NCBI RefSeq assembly: GCF_010882125.1
Contig: NZ_JAAGVZ010000002.1
Span: 248,001 to 312,000 of the forward strand
From: Peribacillus alkalitolerans
Lineage (GTDB): Bacteria > Bacillota > Bacilli > Bacillales > DSM-1321
Direction of reading: 5' to 3'
DNA: 64,000 nt
Of the stretch, positions 8,792 to 18,391 are shown in pieces. Within the stretch, counting starts at the first letter, position 1. The number at the start of each line of letters is the position of its first letter. Made by a program: the position numbers and the translations under genes. The notes beneath the pieces are model-generated. The model searched no databases. It had not been told where the DNA came from and was given only the letters and a program-made list of their open reading frames with translations.

Positions 8792-10378
8792 TTAACTTAC
8801 AGTGGCTTTACGGAACTCAGATGGGGATAAACCTGTATGCTTCTTAAACACCCGACTAAAATAATTTGGATCTTTATAGCCGACTGAATAGCATATTTCC
8901 TTTAAGCTTTTTCCATCGTCTAGCATTTCCGTTTTTGCCTGCTTCATTCTTACTTCTGTTAAATAATCAATAAATGTCATACCGAATCGGTCTTTAAATA
9001 ATTTGCTGAAATAAAACGGACTTAGCTCCACATACTCAGCAACTAGCTCTAAAGTAATAGATTCAGCATAGTTCTTTTCAATATACTCCTTCGCCTTATA
9101 AAGCATACCTTTTGCATGATTATTTCGCCAATCCTGTACTTGATGAACGACCGTTAGTAAATAGGACTTACCCTTCTCATAAAGAATTTTCAAGTCATCA
9201 GACTGATTAATGTTAGGTGTTTGTTCAAAGTCTATACCCAGATCATGTAGCATTCGAGAAACGAGAATAAACAATTCTTCAAAAGATTTACTAATCATTT
9301 TCGGATTTTTCTGTTGATTATTGGAAAGTTGCTTTACAAATTGTTCAAAAATAACGGAAACTTGGTTTACATCTCCTTGACGTAATGCATCTAATAGTTG
9401 CTTCTCGGCTTCTAATACATCTATCGAAGAAGATATTTCAGTAACTCCTTCATGATTGCCGAATAAAAACTTTTGGTTAGGAGTTTTTATTAATTGCAGT
9501 AGGGCTGATAATGCCTCATGATAGGATTTATACAGTTCACTTGCATGGGTATATGGTAAACCCACCCCTACCCTTAATTCTGCGTGAAAAGATTCCTTTT
9601 GAAAAAGATGGTTCATATCCTCTATGATGTTAATGGCGTTCGTTTTAAAATGGACTTTTTCAGTCGTTTTTCTGCAAAGGAATAAAACAGGTACTTGTGT
9701 GTCAATGATAGGTCCTACCATCAATTCATATTTTTTTACGACCAATTTTAATGCGTCCTTCAGCCATAAATACCAGGACTGTTTATCGATGATAATATGT
9801 TCTGGCTCAACAACCTCTTGAAGCGAAAAAAGCATCATGTATCCATAAGTAATTTCTACTCCCAGCAGTTCACTCCACTCATCAAAAGTAAGATCCTTCA
9901 CCTGGTTTATTAATAATGTATTTACCCATTCCTTGCCTGCAATCGATACGGCACGATCCAAGTTTCTTCGTAAACTTTGCTCCTCGTTTACCCGTTTACG
10001 TTCCTCGCGAATATCAGCCTTTACACGCTGTAAGCTCTCAAATATATCTTGCTTTCTACTTGGTTTCAAGATGTATTCCTTTACTCCTTGCTGCATCACT
10101 TCTTTAGCATACTCAAAGGTATTAAAAGCAGAAACCATGATAAATCTTATACTTGAATCGATCTTTGTAATTTCCTTTACAGCTTGAACACCATCAATAC
10201 CTGGCATTTTAATATCCATAAAAATGATATCAGGTTTATCTTTTATCGTCATCTCTATTGCTACTCTTCCGTTAGGAGCTTCACCGATAACAATAACGTC
10301 CTCTGAATATCCATTTATGATTTTCCTTAATGCCTTTCTTTCAAGCACTTCATCATCAACAATCAGTACCTTCAGCAA
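8792..10378 (-). CDS. YesN/AraC-type response regulator
   Basis: 528 aa. The N-terminal receiver (residues 1-120) has VDDE acidic residues, phospho-acceptor Asp55 in IIFMDIKMPG and Lys105 in YILKPSRK. A central ~280-residue linker follows, and a C-terminal AraC-type double helix-turn-helix (about 425-525, ending YSVGYKDPNYFSRVFKKHTGLSPSEFR). It would bind DNA after phosphorylation by the kinase encoded just upstream; the start overlaps the kinase gene by 7 bases. Its place between a sugar sensor and the mglBAC operon suggests that mglBAC, and possibly galKET, is the target. The target is inferred, not seen. Confidence 0.9.
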   Translation of the reverse strand: MLKVLIVDDEVLERKALRKIINGYSEDVIVIGEAPNGRVAIEMTIKDKPDIIFMDIKMPGIDGVQAVKEITKIDSSIRFIMVSAFNTFEYAKEVMQQGVKEYILKPSRKQDIFESLQRVKADIREERKRVNEEQSLRRNLDRAVSIAGKEWVNTLLINQVKDLTFDEWSELLGVEITYGYMMLFSLQEVVEPEHIIIDKQSWYLWLKDALKLVVKKYELMVGPIIDTQVPVLFLCRKTTEKVHFKTNAINIIEDMNHLFQKESFHAELRVGVGLPYTHASELYKSYHEALSALLQLIKTPNQKFLFGNHEGVTEISSSIDVLEAEKQLLDALRQGDVNQVSVIFEQFVKQLSNNQQKNPKMISKSFEELFILVSRMLHDLGIDFEQTPNINQSDDLKILYEKGKSYLLTVVHQVQDWRNNHAKGMLYKAKEYIEKNYAESITLELVAEYVELSPFYFSKLFKDRFGMTFIDYLTEVRMKQAKTEMLDDGKSLKEICYSVGYKDPNYFSRVFKKHTGLSPSEFRKATVS

Positions 10379-11838
10379 GCTTCTTCCCCTTCTTCCTTAG
10401 CCATATAAGGGATGGTCAGTCTGAAATTCGTTCCTTTATTCGCTTCCGAATCAATTTCAACAACATCATTTCTTTGATAAAAGAGCTGCAACCTTTTAAT
10501 CACATTTTTAACCCCTATGCTCGTAGAATGGCCAGTTGATTTTTCTGGTGAAAATACCTCCTCAGAATCCTTCCCTTCTACGTAATTTAGTAATCTAGTT
10601 TTAGTTTTATCATCCATCCCACGTCCATTATCTATTACGTCTACATGGATACGGTCTTGAAAGCGGTAAATATTTAAGCAAATCTGCGCATTTTCTTCAT
10701 ATGATTCAACACCGTGGATGAATGCGTTTTCAATAATTGGTTGCAAAATTAAGGTAGGAATTTCAATATCTAAACAATCATCCTCTATATTTGTAGTAAA
10801 TAGGATGCGGTCGCCAAACCTTGTTTGTTGAATAAAAAAATACTCTTTAACAATGTCTACTTCATCTCTTAATGTCGATGCCTTCTTTAAATCGCCAAGA
10901 TTATAACGCAGCAATGCTGCAACAGCCTCAATTAATCTGGAAGTATGCTCCGCTTCTTCCAAATAAGCCATTTTTGAAACGGTATTTAATGTATTAAATA
11001 AAAAATGTGGATTAATTTGATTTTGCAGACTCCTTAACTCCAATTCTTTTAACAGTTTGTCTAACTCAGACTTTTGTTTAATTTCCGAGACGAGCTGCCT
11101 TAGATTCATTCGCATCTGGTTAAATGTTTCCGTTAAAGGCTTTAATTCATCATTCGTTGTAATTTTTATATCTTCCCCAGATAAATCTCCTTTTGAGATC
11201 TGCCTTGCTGCTTCTGATAATTTTCTAATGGGCATTGTAATCCCACCGGAAATCCATAATGCTAACAACGTACTTAGAAAAAAAGTAGCAGAAAAAAGGG
11301 AAATGGACATAAGCTTATAATAATGATTTTGCAGTTCCATTTGATCATAGAACACTTGATAATCTGATAATTTATTATTTAACAATGCAAGTGTACTCTC
11401 TTGAAGAAATCCGTTTATTTTTAATACTTCATTAAAATGATTAGAGTAGTGGTTAATATCATCCTTCTGAAATGACCTAACAGTTTCATCTGTTTCCGCT
11501 AAGAAGCTATCAATCATATTTTTATAGTTTATTAATGCTATATCACTCGTCTTCATTACCTCTTGAAGTTTTCGCTTATCTTTGATTAATTTTATCTTTT
11601 CATTTTGGTAGTCAGATAAGTATAGCTCTTCTTTATCCAAAATATATGCATGCAGCTTCTTCGTAATGAAATTGGTTCTTTGTGAAATATCATTAAGCAA
11701 AAGAAATTGTTCAAAGCCGTCATCATACTCATTGACGAGCTTTTCACTGCTTTTATAAAAAAAGAAACCCACTGATGATAATAATACGACTAAAACTATG
11801 AAATAGAGAAGCAGCTTGGATCTAATTCGAAATAACAT
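10372..11838 (-). CDS. YesM/LytS-type sensor histidine kinase
   Basis: 488 aa membrane kinase. Two membrane segments (about residues 8-28 and 178-200) flank a ~150-residue extracellular helical domain; then HAMP (200-252), a His_kinase domain with the phosphorylated His278 in NQINPHFLFNTLN, and an HATPase domain with IIENAFIHG and DNGRGMD. This is the class-8 architecture that pairs with YesN regulators. The start ATG overlaps the stop of the upstream binding-protein gene (TAATG). The extracellular domain probably receives the signal from that anchored sugar-binding protein. Confidence 0.92.
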   Translation of the reverse strand: MLFRIRSKLLLYFIVLVVLLSSVGFFFYKSSEKLVNEYDDGFEQFLLLNDISQRTNFITKKLHAYILDKEELYLSDYQNEKIKLIKDKRKLQEVMKTSDIALINYKNMIDSFLAETDETVRSFQKDDINHYSNHFNEVLKINGFLQESTLALLNNKLSDYQVFYDQMELQNHYYKLMSISLFSATFFLSTLLALWISGGITMPIRKLSEAARQISKGDLSGEDIKITTNDELKPLTETFNQMRMNLRQLVSEIKQKSELDKLLKELELRSLQNQINPHFLFNTLNTVSKMAYLEEAEHTSRLIEAVAALLRYNLGDLKKASTLRDEVDIVKEYFFIQQTRFGDRILFTTNIEDDCLDIEIPTLILQPIIENAFIHGVESYEENAQICLNIYRFQDRIHVDVIDNGRGMDDKTKTRLLNYVEGKDSEEVFSPEKSTGHSTSIGVKNVIKRLQLFYQRNDVVEIDSEANKGTNFRLTIPYMAKEEGEEAC

Positions 11839-12839
11839 TAATATCTACTGTCCCTTCTATCCATATAACTTTTTAATATATCTTCTTTCCTCATAATTCT
11901 AGTATTTGTATGGACAATGGCAGGCACCTTTTTTCCCTCTTTGATATCGATCATCATTTCTACCGATTGATACCCCATTTCATAAGGCTCCTGTACAACT
12001 GTGGCATTAATTATTCCTTGTTTTATGTAATTTATCGTTTCGGGAAGTGTGTCAAAGGCAATAATCGTTATACTTTTTCTCATTTGATATTTCTCGACTA
12101 CTTGTGCAATTCCAATCCCATCTAATGCACTAGTTCCAAAAAATGCATTTACCTCAGGATAGTCTTGTAAAATTTGGTGCGTCTTCTCAGCAGCCCGAAC
12201 ACGACTAATATCTGATTCTTTCACCGTAATAATGCGAATCCCTTTTTCTTTTTTCAATGCATCCTGAAAACCCTTTACCCTCTGTATTTGGTGATTCTTA
12301 TAAAAATTTCCAGTTATGATTGCAACATTTGCGTTTCCATGTGTCTCTTCAATCATTGCTTTGCCGGCCAAATACCCTGAGTAATAATTATCTGTCCCAA
12401 TATAAGCGATACGTTTACTATTTAATGCATCTGTATCGACTGTAATTATCGGAATTTTTTTCTCAACAACTCGATCAATTAACGGCTTAAACTGCTCGTC
12501 ATTTAACCCTTGCATTAAAATGCCATCTACATTTGAGGCTGCTGACATTTCTATTGTTTTTACATGCTCATCAATATTGGATTGCTTAGGTCCAACATAC
12601 TCTAGAAGTACATCATACTTTTCGGCTGCAGCCCGTGCCCCTTTCTCCACAAGTCTCCAATACTCATTATCTTGTTCCTCTGGGACTAAAACGAAATGAT
12701 ATTTATATTTATCTAAATGGTTACTCTCCGTGGGCAATTTATGGGTGACCACTTTATATCCATAATAAATAGAAAAGAAGCAACTTATTATAAAAAATAG
12801 AGTCCCTAAAATGTACGCAACAATCGCTGACCTGCTCAC
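11838..12839 (-). CDS. Membrane-anchored sugar-binding sensor protein
   Basis: 333 aa. One N-terminal membrane helix (about residues 6-26) without a lipobox anchors a periplasmic-binding-protein type I domain (Peripla_BP_4; HFVLVPEEQDNEYWRLVEKGA, VDGILMQGLNDEQF, IAYIGTDNYYSGYLAGKAM). The frame is open 28 codons further upstream, but I chose GTG at 12839 because AGGGGGTGTTTG precedes it and the promoter at 12873-12901 overlaps the longer form. It is first of three overlapping genes with the kinase and regulator, as in XylFII-LytS-YesN three-component systems. It is therefore more likely a sensor than a transport component. Galactose is the likely ligand from context. Confidence 0.85.
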   Translation of the reverse strand: MSRSAIVAYILGTLFFIISCFFSIYYGYKVVTHKLPTESNHLDKYKYHFVLVPEEQDNEYWRLVEKGARAAAEKYDVLLEYVGPKQSNIDEHVKTIEMSAASNVDGILMQGLNDEQFKPLIDRVVEKKIPIITVDTDALNSKRIAYIGTDNYYSGYLAGKAMIEETHGNANVAIITGNFYKNHQIQRVKGFQDALKKEKGIRIITVKESDISRVRAAEKTHQILQDYPEVNAFFGTSALDGIGIAQVVEKYQMRKSITIIAFDTLPETINYIKQGIINATVVQEPYEMGYQSVEMMIDIKEGKKVPAIVHTNTRIMRKEDILKSYMDRRDSRY

Positions 12840-12872
12840 CAAACACCCCCTACTCGTCTGTCTCCTAAGGAT

Positions 12873-12901
12873 ATTATACTGACACTTTATAAAAGCAACA
12901 A
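12873..12901 (-). promoter_or_regulatory. Promoter of the three-component system
   Basis: On the minus strand -10 TATAAT (12873-12878) and -35 TTGTTG (12896-12901) are 17 bases apart. Transcription would start about 27 bases before the GTG start at 12839, which supports that start. Confidence 0.55.
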
Positions 12902-13055
12902 TGAAGATTTTAGTGGATAACATTCGAAAATATACTAATCTTAAACCTATCCTTCATTGCTTTGCAGAAACTTCGTTAAAATCCCTTCTATGTGATTTGC
13001 CTTCCTGGTCTGTTGGAAGGAACGCTCTATTCTTGAAATTACTTATTTCAATAGC

Positions 13056-13090
13056 AAATGGCCGGTTTCATCATGTGAAACCGGCCATTT
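13056..13090. terminator. Terminator of the ROK-agaS-nagA-lacC-lacD operon
   Basis: AAATGGCCGGTTTCA and TGAAACCGGCCATTT form a perfect 15-bp stem with a 5-base loop, about 85 bases after lacD. The U-run is on the plus side (ATTTTTATAAAATT), so it may work in both directions. A diverged copy of this hairpin and its surroundings sits at 55116-55140. Confidence 0.85.
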
Positions 13091-13174
13091 TTATAAAATT
13101 ATAAGAGCCTAGTTGGAATTCATGTATCCAAAACTCTTGAACAGAACTCGATTAATATTTACTTTGCCACTAAA

Positions 13175-14185
13175 TTAAGAAGATACAAGGTTATTACTAT
13201 TTTTAATCTTATCAAACCATGAGCTAGCAGACTCTTTTAAAACCACATTTAGTTCCTCAATATTCTTTTTCCCAACTACTTGTAACCATTCACGGCTAGC
13301 CTGTTCACCAGCGGAAGCAAATGGAGCAACGCCGTCTTTCCACGTGGCGCGGCCGCATAACACGCCATTAAAGCTGGAACCAGATTTTTTGGCAAACTTC
13401 AATGTTTCCTGGAATAATGACGCACTTACTCCAGCACTTAAAAAGATAAACGGAAGCTCTGTTGCCGCACTTTGCTCTTTGAAATACGATGCAGCTTCAT
13501 CCTTGCTATAGACTATTTCACCTTCTGTATAGCCTTCGACAAAGTTCATATCCACAGGAACTTCTACTTTCAAAACATCAACACGATACTGTGGTTTAGA
13601 AAATTCCTTCATTGCCTCTATCACCTTATGCGGTTTCACCTTTGCATACTCTTTACTTTTAACATCATCAATATTGGCATCATAAGAGACGATTTCCAAG
13701 AAAAATGGAATATCTTCAGCTGCACACTCGGATCCTACTCGTTCCATATATACATGCTTATAATCATTAATTGTCTCGTCTTCATCCACATCATAGTACA
13801 GTAAAAATTTAACGGCATCAGCACCAGCTTCTTTCAATCGGCTCACTGACCACTCTGGCAGTAAATCAGGCAGACGGCCCACAGCTGTTGCATCGTAGCC
13901 TGTTTTTTCATAGGCAATCAATAAACCGGCGTCTTTGCTACGGACTTTAGCAGCCGGTAATCCATATTCTGGATCTAATAGAATCGAAGTCGAATATGGT
14001 GTCAATTCTTCAGAAACTAATTCTTTAAAGCGGATGATACCTTCATCCCCGATAGGATTTGAACTTCCCGCTGCAAGCATTTTTTTCAATGAGCCGCGCT
14101 GATCAATCGCTAATGCCCCAATCACACCATTTTCATCAGATAAACGTTTTAAAGCTGCCAATTTGTTTTTTGTTAACTCTAGCAT
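13175..14185 (-). CDS. lacD: Tagatose 1,6-diphosphate aldolase
   Basis: Class I aldolase that splits tagatose 1,6-bisphosphate into glyceraldehyde 3-phosphate and dihydroxyacetone phosphate. The 336 aa length and stretches [52 protein letters not shown] (with the Schiff-base Lys region) and FLSAGVSA are typical of LacD. I chose ATG at 14185 over the ATG six codons upstream because AGGGGGAAAATTA precedes it. Last gene of the operon, 14 bases after lacC. A second, decayed 3' fragment of a lacD gene lies at 55152-55320. Confidence 0.93.
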   Translation of the reverse strand: MLELTKNKLAALKRLSDENGVIGALAIDQRGSLKKMLAAGSSNPIGDEGIIRFKELVSEELTPYSTSILLDPEYGLPAAKVRSKDAGLLIAYEKTGYDATAVGRLPDLLPEWSVSRLKEAGADAVKFLLYYDVDEDETINDYKHVYMERVGSECAAEDIPFFLEIVSYDANIDDVKSKEYAKVKPHKVIEAMKEFSKPQYRVDVLKVEVPVDMNFVEGYTEGEIVYSKDEAASYFKEQSAATELPFIFLSAGVSASLFQETLKFAKKSGSSFNGVLCGRATWKDGVAPFASAGEQASREWLQVVGKKNIEELNVVLKESASSWFDKIKNSNNLVSS

Positions 14186-14199
14186 TAATTTTCCCCCTA

Positions 14200-15135
14200 T
14201 CAATCTATTTTTTCTACACTTACCAAATCAAAATATTGGTTGAACTTAGCCATGTTAATCGAACCTGTTCCGGCTTCCATCGTATTGAGCATACCCGTGG
14301 TCATGGCCGTTTTAATTACTTCCGTGGCAGGCTGATTCCGATTCAATGCCACCGCTAGCCCGGCTACGGTCGCATCTCCGGACCCGACTGGATTCACCAT
14401 GTCTATTTTAGGGATGGTAACACGGTAATCAGCCGCACCAATTCTAACAAAGGCACCTTCACCACCCATTGAGACGACAATCCACTCAATCCCTTGAAAC
14501 AACTCATGATCCAAAGCTTGTTGCAATTGGCTTATCCCGCTACCCACTTCCATGTTAAGCAGCTGCGACAATTCCGTAATATTCGGCTTAATAGCAAATG
14601 GTTTTTCTTTATTTAAAAGGGCTCTTCTTAACGGCTCACCTGATGAATCCAATATCACAGGAATACCCTTCCTCTGACTTATTTCTATCATTTGTTGATA
14701 ATAATCAGCTGGCAGCCCCTTCGGCAAACTGCCTGAAATCGTCACGAATGAAACTTTAGACAGCAGTTCCTCAAACTTTCTTAAAAAATCCGCCCCTTCT
14801 TCTTTCGTTAAGGTTGGCCCAGATTCTAAAATTTCCGTTTGCATTCCTTCATGAAGAATGGCGATACAATTTCTTGATTCTGTTTCGATTTGTAAAAAGT
14901 CATTGGATATATCGCGTTTATTTAATTCCTGGACGATGTAATCACCGGTAGTTCCGCCTAGCACACCGGTAGCCATGACTTTTTCACCCATTTGTGCAAT
15001 CACTCGGGCAACATTCAAGCCTTTACCGCCAGCCGTTTTACTCACAGTTTCCACACGGTTCACAGCATCTAACATAAATTCCTGAAGAGGATAGTAAATA
15101 TCAACCGATGGATTCATGGTGACCGCTAAAATCAT
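14200..15135 (-). CDS. lacC: Tagatose-6-phosphate kinase (PfkB family)
   Basis: 311 aa PfkB-family sugar-phosphate kinase with [12 protein letters not shown] at the N-terminus, the [10 protein letters not shown] sugar-binding motif near residue 38 and the [12 protein letters not shown] anion-hole motif with catalytic Asp near residue 250. It phosphorylates tagatose 6-phosphate (or fructose 1-phosphate; the family cannot be split by eye). Context with lacD favours tagatose-6-phosphate. ATG at 15135 follows AGAGGGAGAGCG and overlaps the nagA stop by four bases (ATGA), so the two are translationally coupled. Confidence 0.88.
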   Translation of the reverse strand: MILAVTMNPSVDIYYPLQEFMLDAVNRVETVSKTAGGKGLNVARVIAQMGEKVMATGVLGGTTGDYIVQELNKRDISNDFLQIETESRNCIAILHEGMQTEILESGPTLTKEEGADFLRKFEELLSKVSFVTISGSLPKGLPADYYQQMIEISQRKGIPVILDSSGEPLRRALLNKEKPFAIKPNITELSQLLNMEVGSGISQLQQALDHELFQGIEWIVVSMGGEGAFVRIGAADYRVTIPKIDMVNPVGSGDATVAGLAVALNRNQPATEVIKTAMTTGMLNTMEAGTGSINMAKFNQYFDLVSVEKID

Positions 15136-16298
15136 CGCTCTCCCTCTTTCTGTAACTGATAACGACAAACACCATCAAGGTAAGTCGCAATTAAATCAAG
15201 ATCAGGATTCAACACAATAAAGTCAGCAGCGTATCCCTTAGCAATCTTCCCACATTCGCCATCCACACCAATACTTCTTGCGGGAACGGTACTCGCCATA
15301 TAAATTGCTTCCTCAGGTGTGGCAATTCCCCAATCGACGACATTTTTTACAGCATCTTTCAGCTGTAAAATACTGCCTGCTAAACTGCCTCCTTCGATGC
15401 GGGCAGCCCCAGCCTTCACCTCTACAGGAAATTCTCCAAGTTGATAGGTTCCTTCCGGCATTCCCCCAGCCATCATGCAATCAGTCACCAAAACGGTATG
15501 ATTTCTGCCACGGACATTCATTAAAATATTGGCGGCGGCAGGATGTACATGGTGCCCGTCACAAATGATTTCGGCAAAAACATCTTTTAAATTCATAGCT
15601 GCCCCGACCATTCCCGGTTCCCGATGGTGCAGCGGGCTCATTCCATTGAAGGTATGAACAAAAATCGAAGCTCCTTTTTCTACCGCTTGTTTTGCCTCTT
15701 CATACGTGGCATCACTATGCGCTAACGCGACCGTAATCTCTTCTCCCACTGCATATTCAATAAATTCAGCCGCACCTTTTCTTTCAGGTGCAATCGCAAT
15801 TTTTTTAATAGAATCATTGGATAATTTCTGCCAAACTTTCACCTTTTCAACGGATGGGTCACAAAAATAATTCGTGTTTTGCGCCCCTTTATGCTTTTCG
15901 GTAAAAAACGGACCTTCTAAAAAGATCCCTTTAATTTTAGCACCACAAACTTTCGTGTAATTATTACCAATCATTTCGACAACGTTATTCAACGATTCAT
16001 TCGAGGAGGTTAAGGTTGTCGGTAAAAAGGATGTGACGCCACACGAGAGTAGTCCTTTAGAAATCTCATTCAATCCTTCAAAATCATTGTCCATAATGTC
16101 GTGATTTTTATACCCATGAATATGCGTGTCAACTAAACCTGGAGCAATCCAATGCCCCGTATAATCAAGGATTTCTTCAGCATTTTCTGGCCTATGTTCT
16201 GAGAAAATACCGAATTTCCCATCTTTTATTTCCCAAAAACCTGGACCTACCACTATGCCTTCAAGGAAAAACCGATCTGCAAAGATATAAATGGACAT
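15132..16298 (-). CDS. nagA: N-acetylgalactosamine/glucosamine-6-phosphate deacetylase
   Basis: 388 aa amidohydrolase. PGLVDTHIHGYKNHD carries the first metal-binding His pair, FLEGPFFTEKHKGA the metal Glu, and LAHSDATYEEA, VHTFNGMSPLHHREPG and VTDCMMAGG the remaining ligands and the catalytic Asp. It removes acetate from HexNAc-6-phosphate. Because agaS, lacC and lacD are its partners and nagB is absent, GalNAc-6-phosphate (AgaA role) is the more likely substrate here. I chose ATG at 16298, preceded by GGGGAAAGTAGT, over upstream in-frame starts that would overlap agaS. Confidence 0.88.
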   Translation of the reverse strand: MSIYIFADRFFLEGIVVGPGFWEIKDGKFGIFSEHRPENAEEILDYTGHWIAPGLVDTHIHGYKNHDIMDNDFEGLNEISKGLLSCGVTSFLPTTLTSSNESLNNVVEMIGNNYTKVCGAKIKGIFLEGPFFTEKHKGAQNTNYFCDPSVEKVKVWQKLSNDSIKKIAIAPERKGAAEFIEYAVGEEITVALAHSDATYEEAKQAVEKGASIFVHTFNGMSPLHHREPGMVGAAMNLKDVFAEIICDGHHVHPAAANILMNVRGRNHTVLVTDCMMAGGMPEGTYQLGEFPVEVKAGAARIEGGSLAGSILQLKDAVKNVVDWGIATPEEAIYMASTVPARSIGVDGECGKIAKGYAADFIVLNPDLDLIATYLDGVCRYQLQKEGER

Positions 16299-16317
16299 AC
16301 TACTTTCCCCTATCGAT

Positions 16318-17484
16318 TTACTGATAATCATGTATAGTAACGCCTTTAACGACACGGTTGACCGTACCTGTCGGCGATGGGGTATCCGGTGTATTACCAA
16401 CTTTTACGGAAGCTAGGAGTGAAACCGTTTGTCCTATCATGACAAAAGGTAATGCCAAGTATGCATCCGGTACGGATTGGGCCTCGCTACCGAAAACGAA
16501 CGTGTTCCCATCATAGTTGGTTTCTCCATCAACCTCGATGGCACAAATATAGCTGGCAATGTTATCCTGCTGCATTTCTTTTAACATATCTAAATCGTAT
16601 TTACGTGTATATGGATGGTTGGAAACAAACACAAAAACCAATGATTTTTCATTCACAAATGATTTCGGACCGTGTCGGAATCCCAACGGTGAATCAAAGG
16701 ATGTGACAATTTTTCCAGCGGTTAGCTCTAATATTTTTAACTGCGCCTCTCTCGCCAAGCCTTCAAAACTTCCGGAACCAAGATAAATGATTCGGTCAAA
16801 ATCAAGATCGATGATCTCTTGGATGGCGTCTTCCCTTCGAATAACACTTTCACCCAAAAGGCGAATCGTTTGAACAATTGCCGATTTTTCTTCAACAGAC
16901 AAAGGATCAAAAACAAGTAAAGCTGTCAACGTCATGCAAGAATAGCTTCCCGTCATCGCAAAGCCTTGATCATTCGATTTTTCAGGCATCAATAGTAATA
17001 AATTATTTTCATCCACTTCTGCCCGCTTGGCTAATTGACCATCTTTTGCGCAGGTAATCGTCAACTGATATAAATTAGTTACAATTTGCTGGGCTAATTC
17101 TACGGCAGCAACACTTTCCGGGCTGTTACCGCTCCTAGCAAACGAAACGAGTAAAGTTGGAATATCCGCTTTTAAAAATTGATATGGATTAGATACTAAA
17201 GTGGTTGTCGGAATACTGAGTATTTCCCACTGTTTTTCATCCACTTTTTCTTTTATGTATGGTGTGGCAGTATCACCCACATAAGCAGACGTTCCGGCGC
17301 CGGTAAAAATGACTCGAACCCGTCCGTGTTTCGTTGATAAGTTTTGTAAAAACGCTTTAATATCCTTGCTTTTCTCCAAAAACAAGGTATAAGCTTCTTT
17401 CCATAAATCAGGCTGCTGTTTTATTTCCATCGTTGTTATCGATGCACCTAATGGCACTAATTTTTCATGATTTAATGTATACAT
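16318..17484 (-). CDS. agaS: Galactosamine-6-phosphate deaminase/isomerase, SIS family
   Basis: 388 aa protein with two SIS domains. FTGAGTSAYVGDTA, LLVSFARSGNSPES, YLGSGSFEGLAREAQLKILE and PLGFRHGPKSFV are the phosphosugar-binding and catalytic stretches typical of AgaS. AgaS converts galactosamine 6-phosphate to tagatose 6-phosphate and ammonia, linking NagA to LacC. Start ATG 17484 has AGAGGAGTTATCGGAT before it. It follows the ROK kinase gene by 16 bases. Confidence 0.9.
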   Translation of the reverse strand: MYTLNHEKLVPLGASITTMEIKQQPDLWKEAYTLFLEKSKDIKAFLQNLSTKHGRVRVIFTGAGTSAYVGDTATPYIKEKVDEKQWEILSIPTTTLVSNPYQFLKADIPTLLVSFARSGNSPESVAAVELAQQIVTNLYQLTITCAKDGQLAKRAEVDENNLLLLMPEKSNDQGFAMTGSYSCMTLTALLVFDPLSVEEKSAIVQTIRLLGESVIRREDAIQEIIDLDFDRIIYLGSGSFEGLAREAQLKILELTAGKIVTSFDSPLGFRHGPKSFVNEKSLVFVFVSNHPYTRKYDLDMLKEMQQDNIASYICAIEVDGETNYDGNTFVFGSEAQSVPDAYLALPFVMIGQTVSLLASVKVGNTPDTPSPTGTVNRVVKGVTIHDYQ

Positions 17485-17500
17485 ATCCGATAACTCCTCT

Positions 17501-18391
17501 TTAGATTTTTTCGAATACTCTTAATCCTGCACCAACAACTCCATTATTCTGCGCCAATGTACTGATGCTCATCTGATCTAAAAGATGTTGTTGCTCAGGT
17601 ATTTGATAGATTTTTAGCTTTTCTTTGATTAACTTAAGTAGAAAAGGATTATTCACGATGACACTGCCGCCGAAGACCATTTTATGTGGATCTAATAAAC
17701 AGGAAATGGAATAGAGACCTTGAGCTAAATGCTCAGTCACCTCATTAATGATAGATTGATAACTTGGGTCCCCATTTATAAATCCATCAAAGATATCCTT
17801 GGTTGAAATTTGTTCGTCATGTAACTCCTTTTTTGCTAGTTTCTCTACCCCTGGGCCGGCAGCGATGAATTCCAATCGTTCGTTGCCTTCCTTCGAAAGG
17901 ACTGGAATCAAACCCAACTCTCCTGCGAATCCGGCTCCCCTAAAAAAAGCACCATTATGGATGATAGAACAGGAGATTCCTGTACTGACAGTCACATAGA
18001 CAAAGGTTTCATTCCTTTTTACATGTGCCGCTTTCCATTCAGCAAAAGCCGCCATATAGACATCATTGTCAATGGTAATTGGCTTGGCGCCAAATTGCTC
18101 CTGTAATCGCGCAGTAAGGGGAAACTGCTGCCATGGCAAATTGTTTTGAAAGACAGCAATACCGTTCTCACGGTCAACCTTTCCAGGAACTCCGACGCCG
18201 ATACCTTCTAGCTCAGAAAACGATGACCCTTCAAGAACTTGTTCCACCACTTTTACTACTTGCTCAAACATGTTTTCTCGGTCGGTTGGATTACTTTTCA
18301 CTTCTTTTCTGTTAAGCAATTCTCCCGATTCCGAAACGATTCCCGCTGCAATCTTTGTCCCACCGATATCAATTCCGATTGCCTTTTTCAT
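17501..18391 (-). CDS. ROK-family sugar kinase, probable GalNAc/GlcNAc kinase
   Basis: 296 aa ROK kinase. The ATP loop IGIDIGGTKIAAGIV spans residues 5-19 and the catalytic DND near residue 104. The segment GAGFAGELGLIPV sits where ROK enzymes normally read AGExGH, and the zinc motif CxCGxxGCxE is missing, so this is a divergent, probably zinc-free member. As first gene of the agaS-nagA-lacCD operon it is the best candidate to phosphorylate imported GalNAc at O6, replacing a PTS. Glucose or fructose kinase activity is an alternative. GAGGCGGAGAAAA precedes the ATG. Confidence 0.8.
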   Translation of the reverse strand: MKKAIGIDIGGTKIAAGIVSESGELLNRKEVKSNPTDRENMFEQVVKVVEQVLEGSSFSELEGIGVGVPGKVDRENGIAVFQNNLPWQQFPLTARLQEQFGAKPITIDNDVYMAAFAEWKAAHVKRNETFVYVTVSTGISCSIIHNGAFFRGAGFAGELGLIPVLSKEGNERLEFIAAGPGVEKLAKKELHDEQISTKDIFDGFINGDPSYQSIINEVTEHLAQGLYSISCLLDPHKMVFGGSVIVNNPFLLKLIKEKLKIYQIPEQQHLLDQMSISTLAQNNGVVGAGLRVFEKI

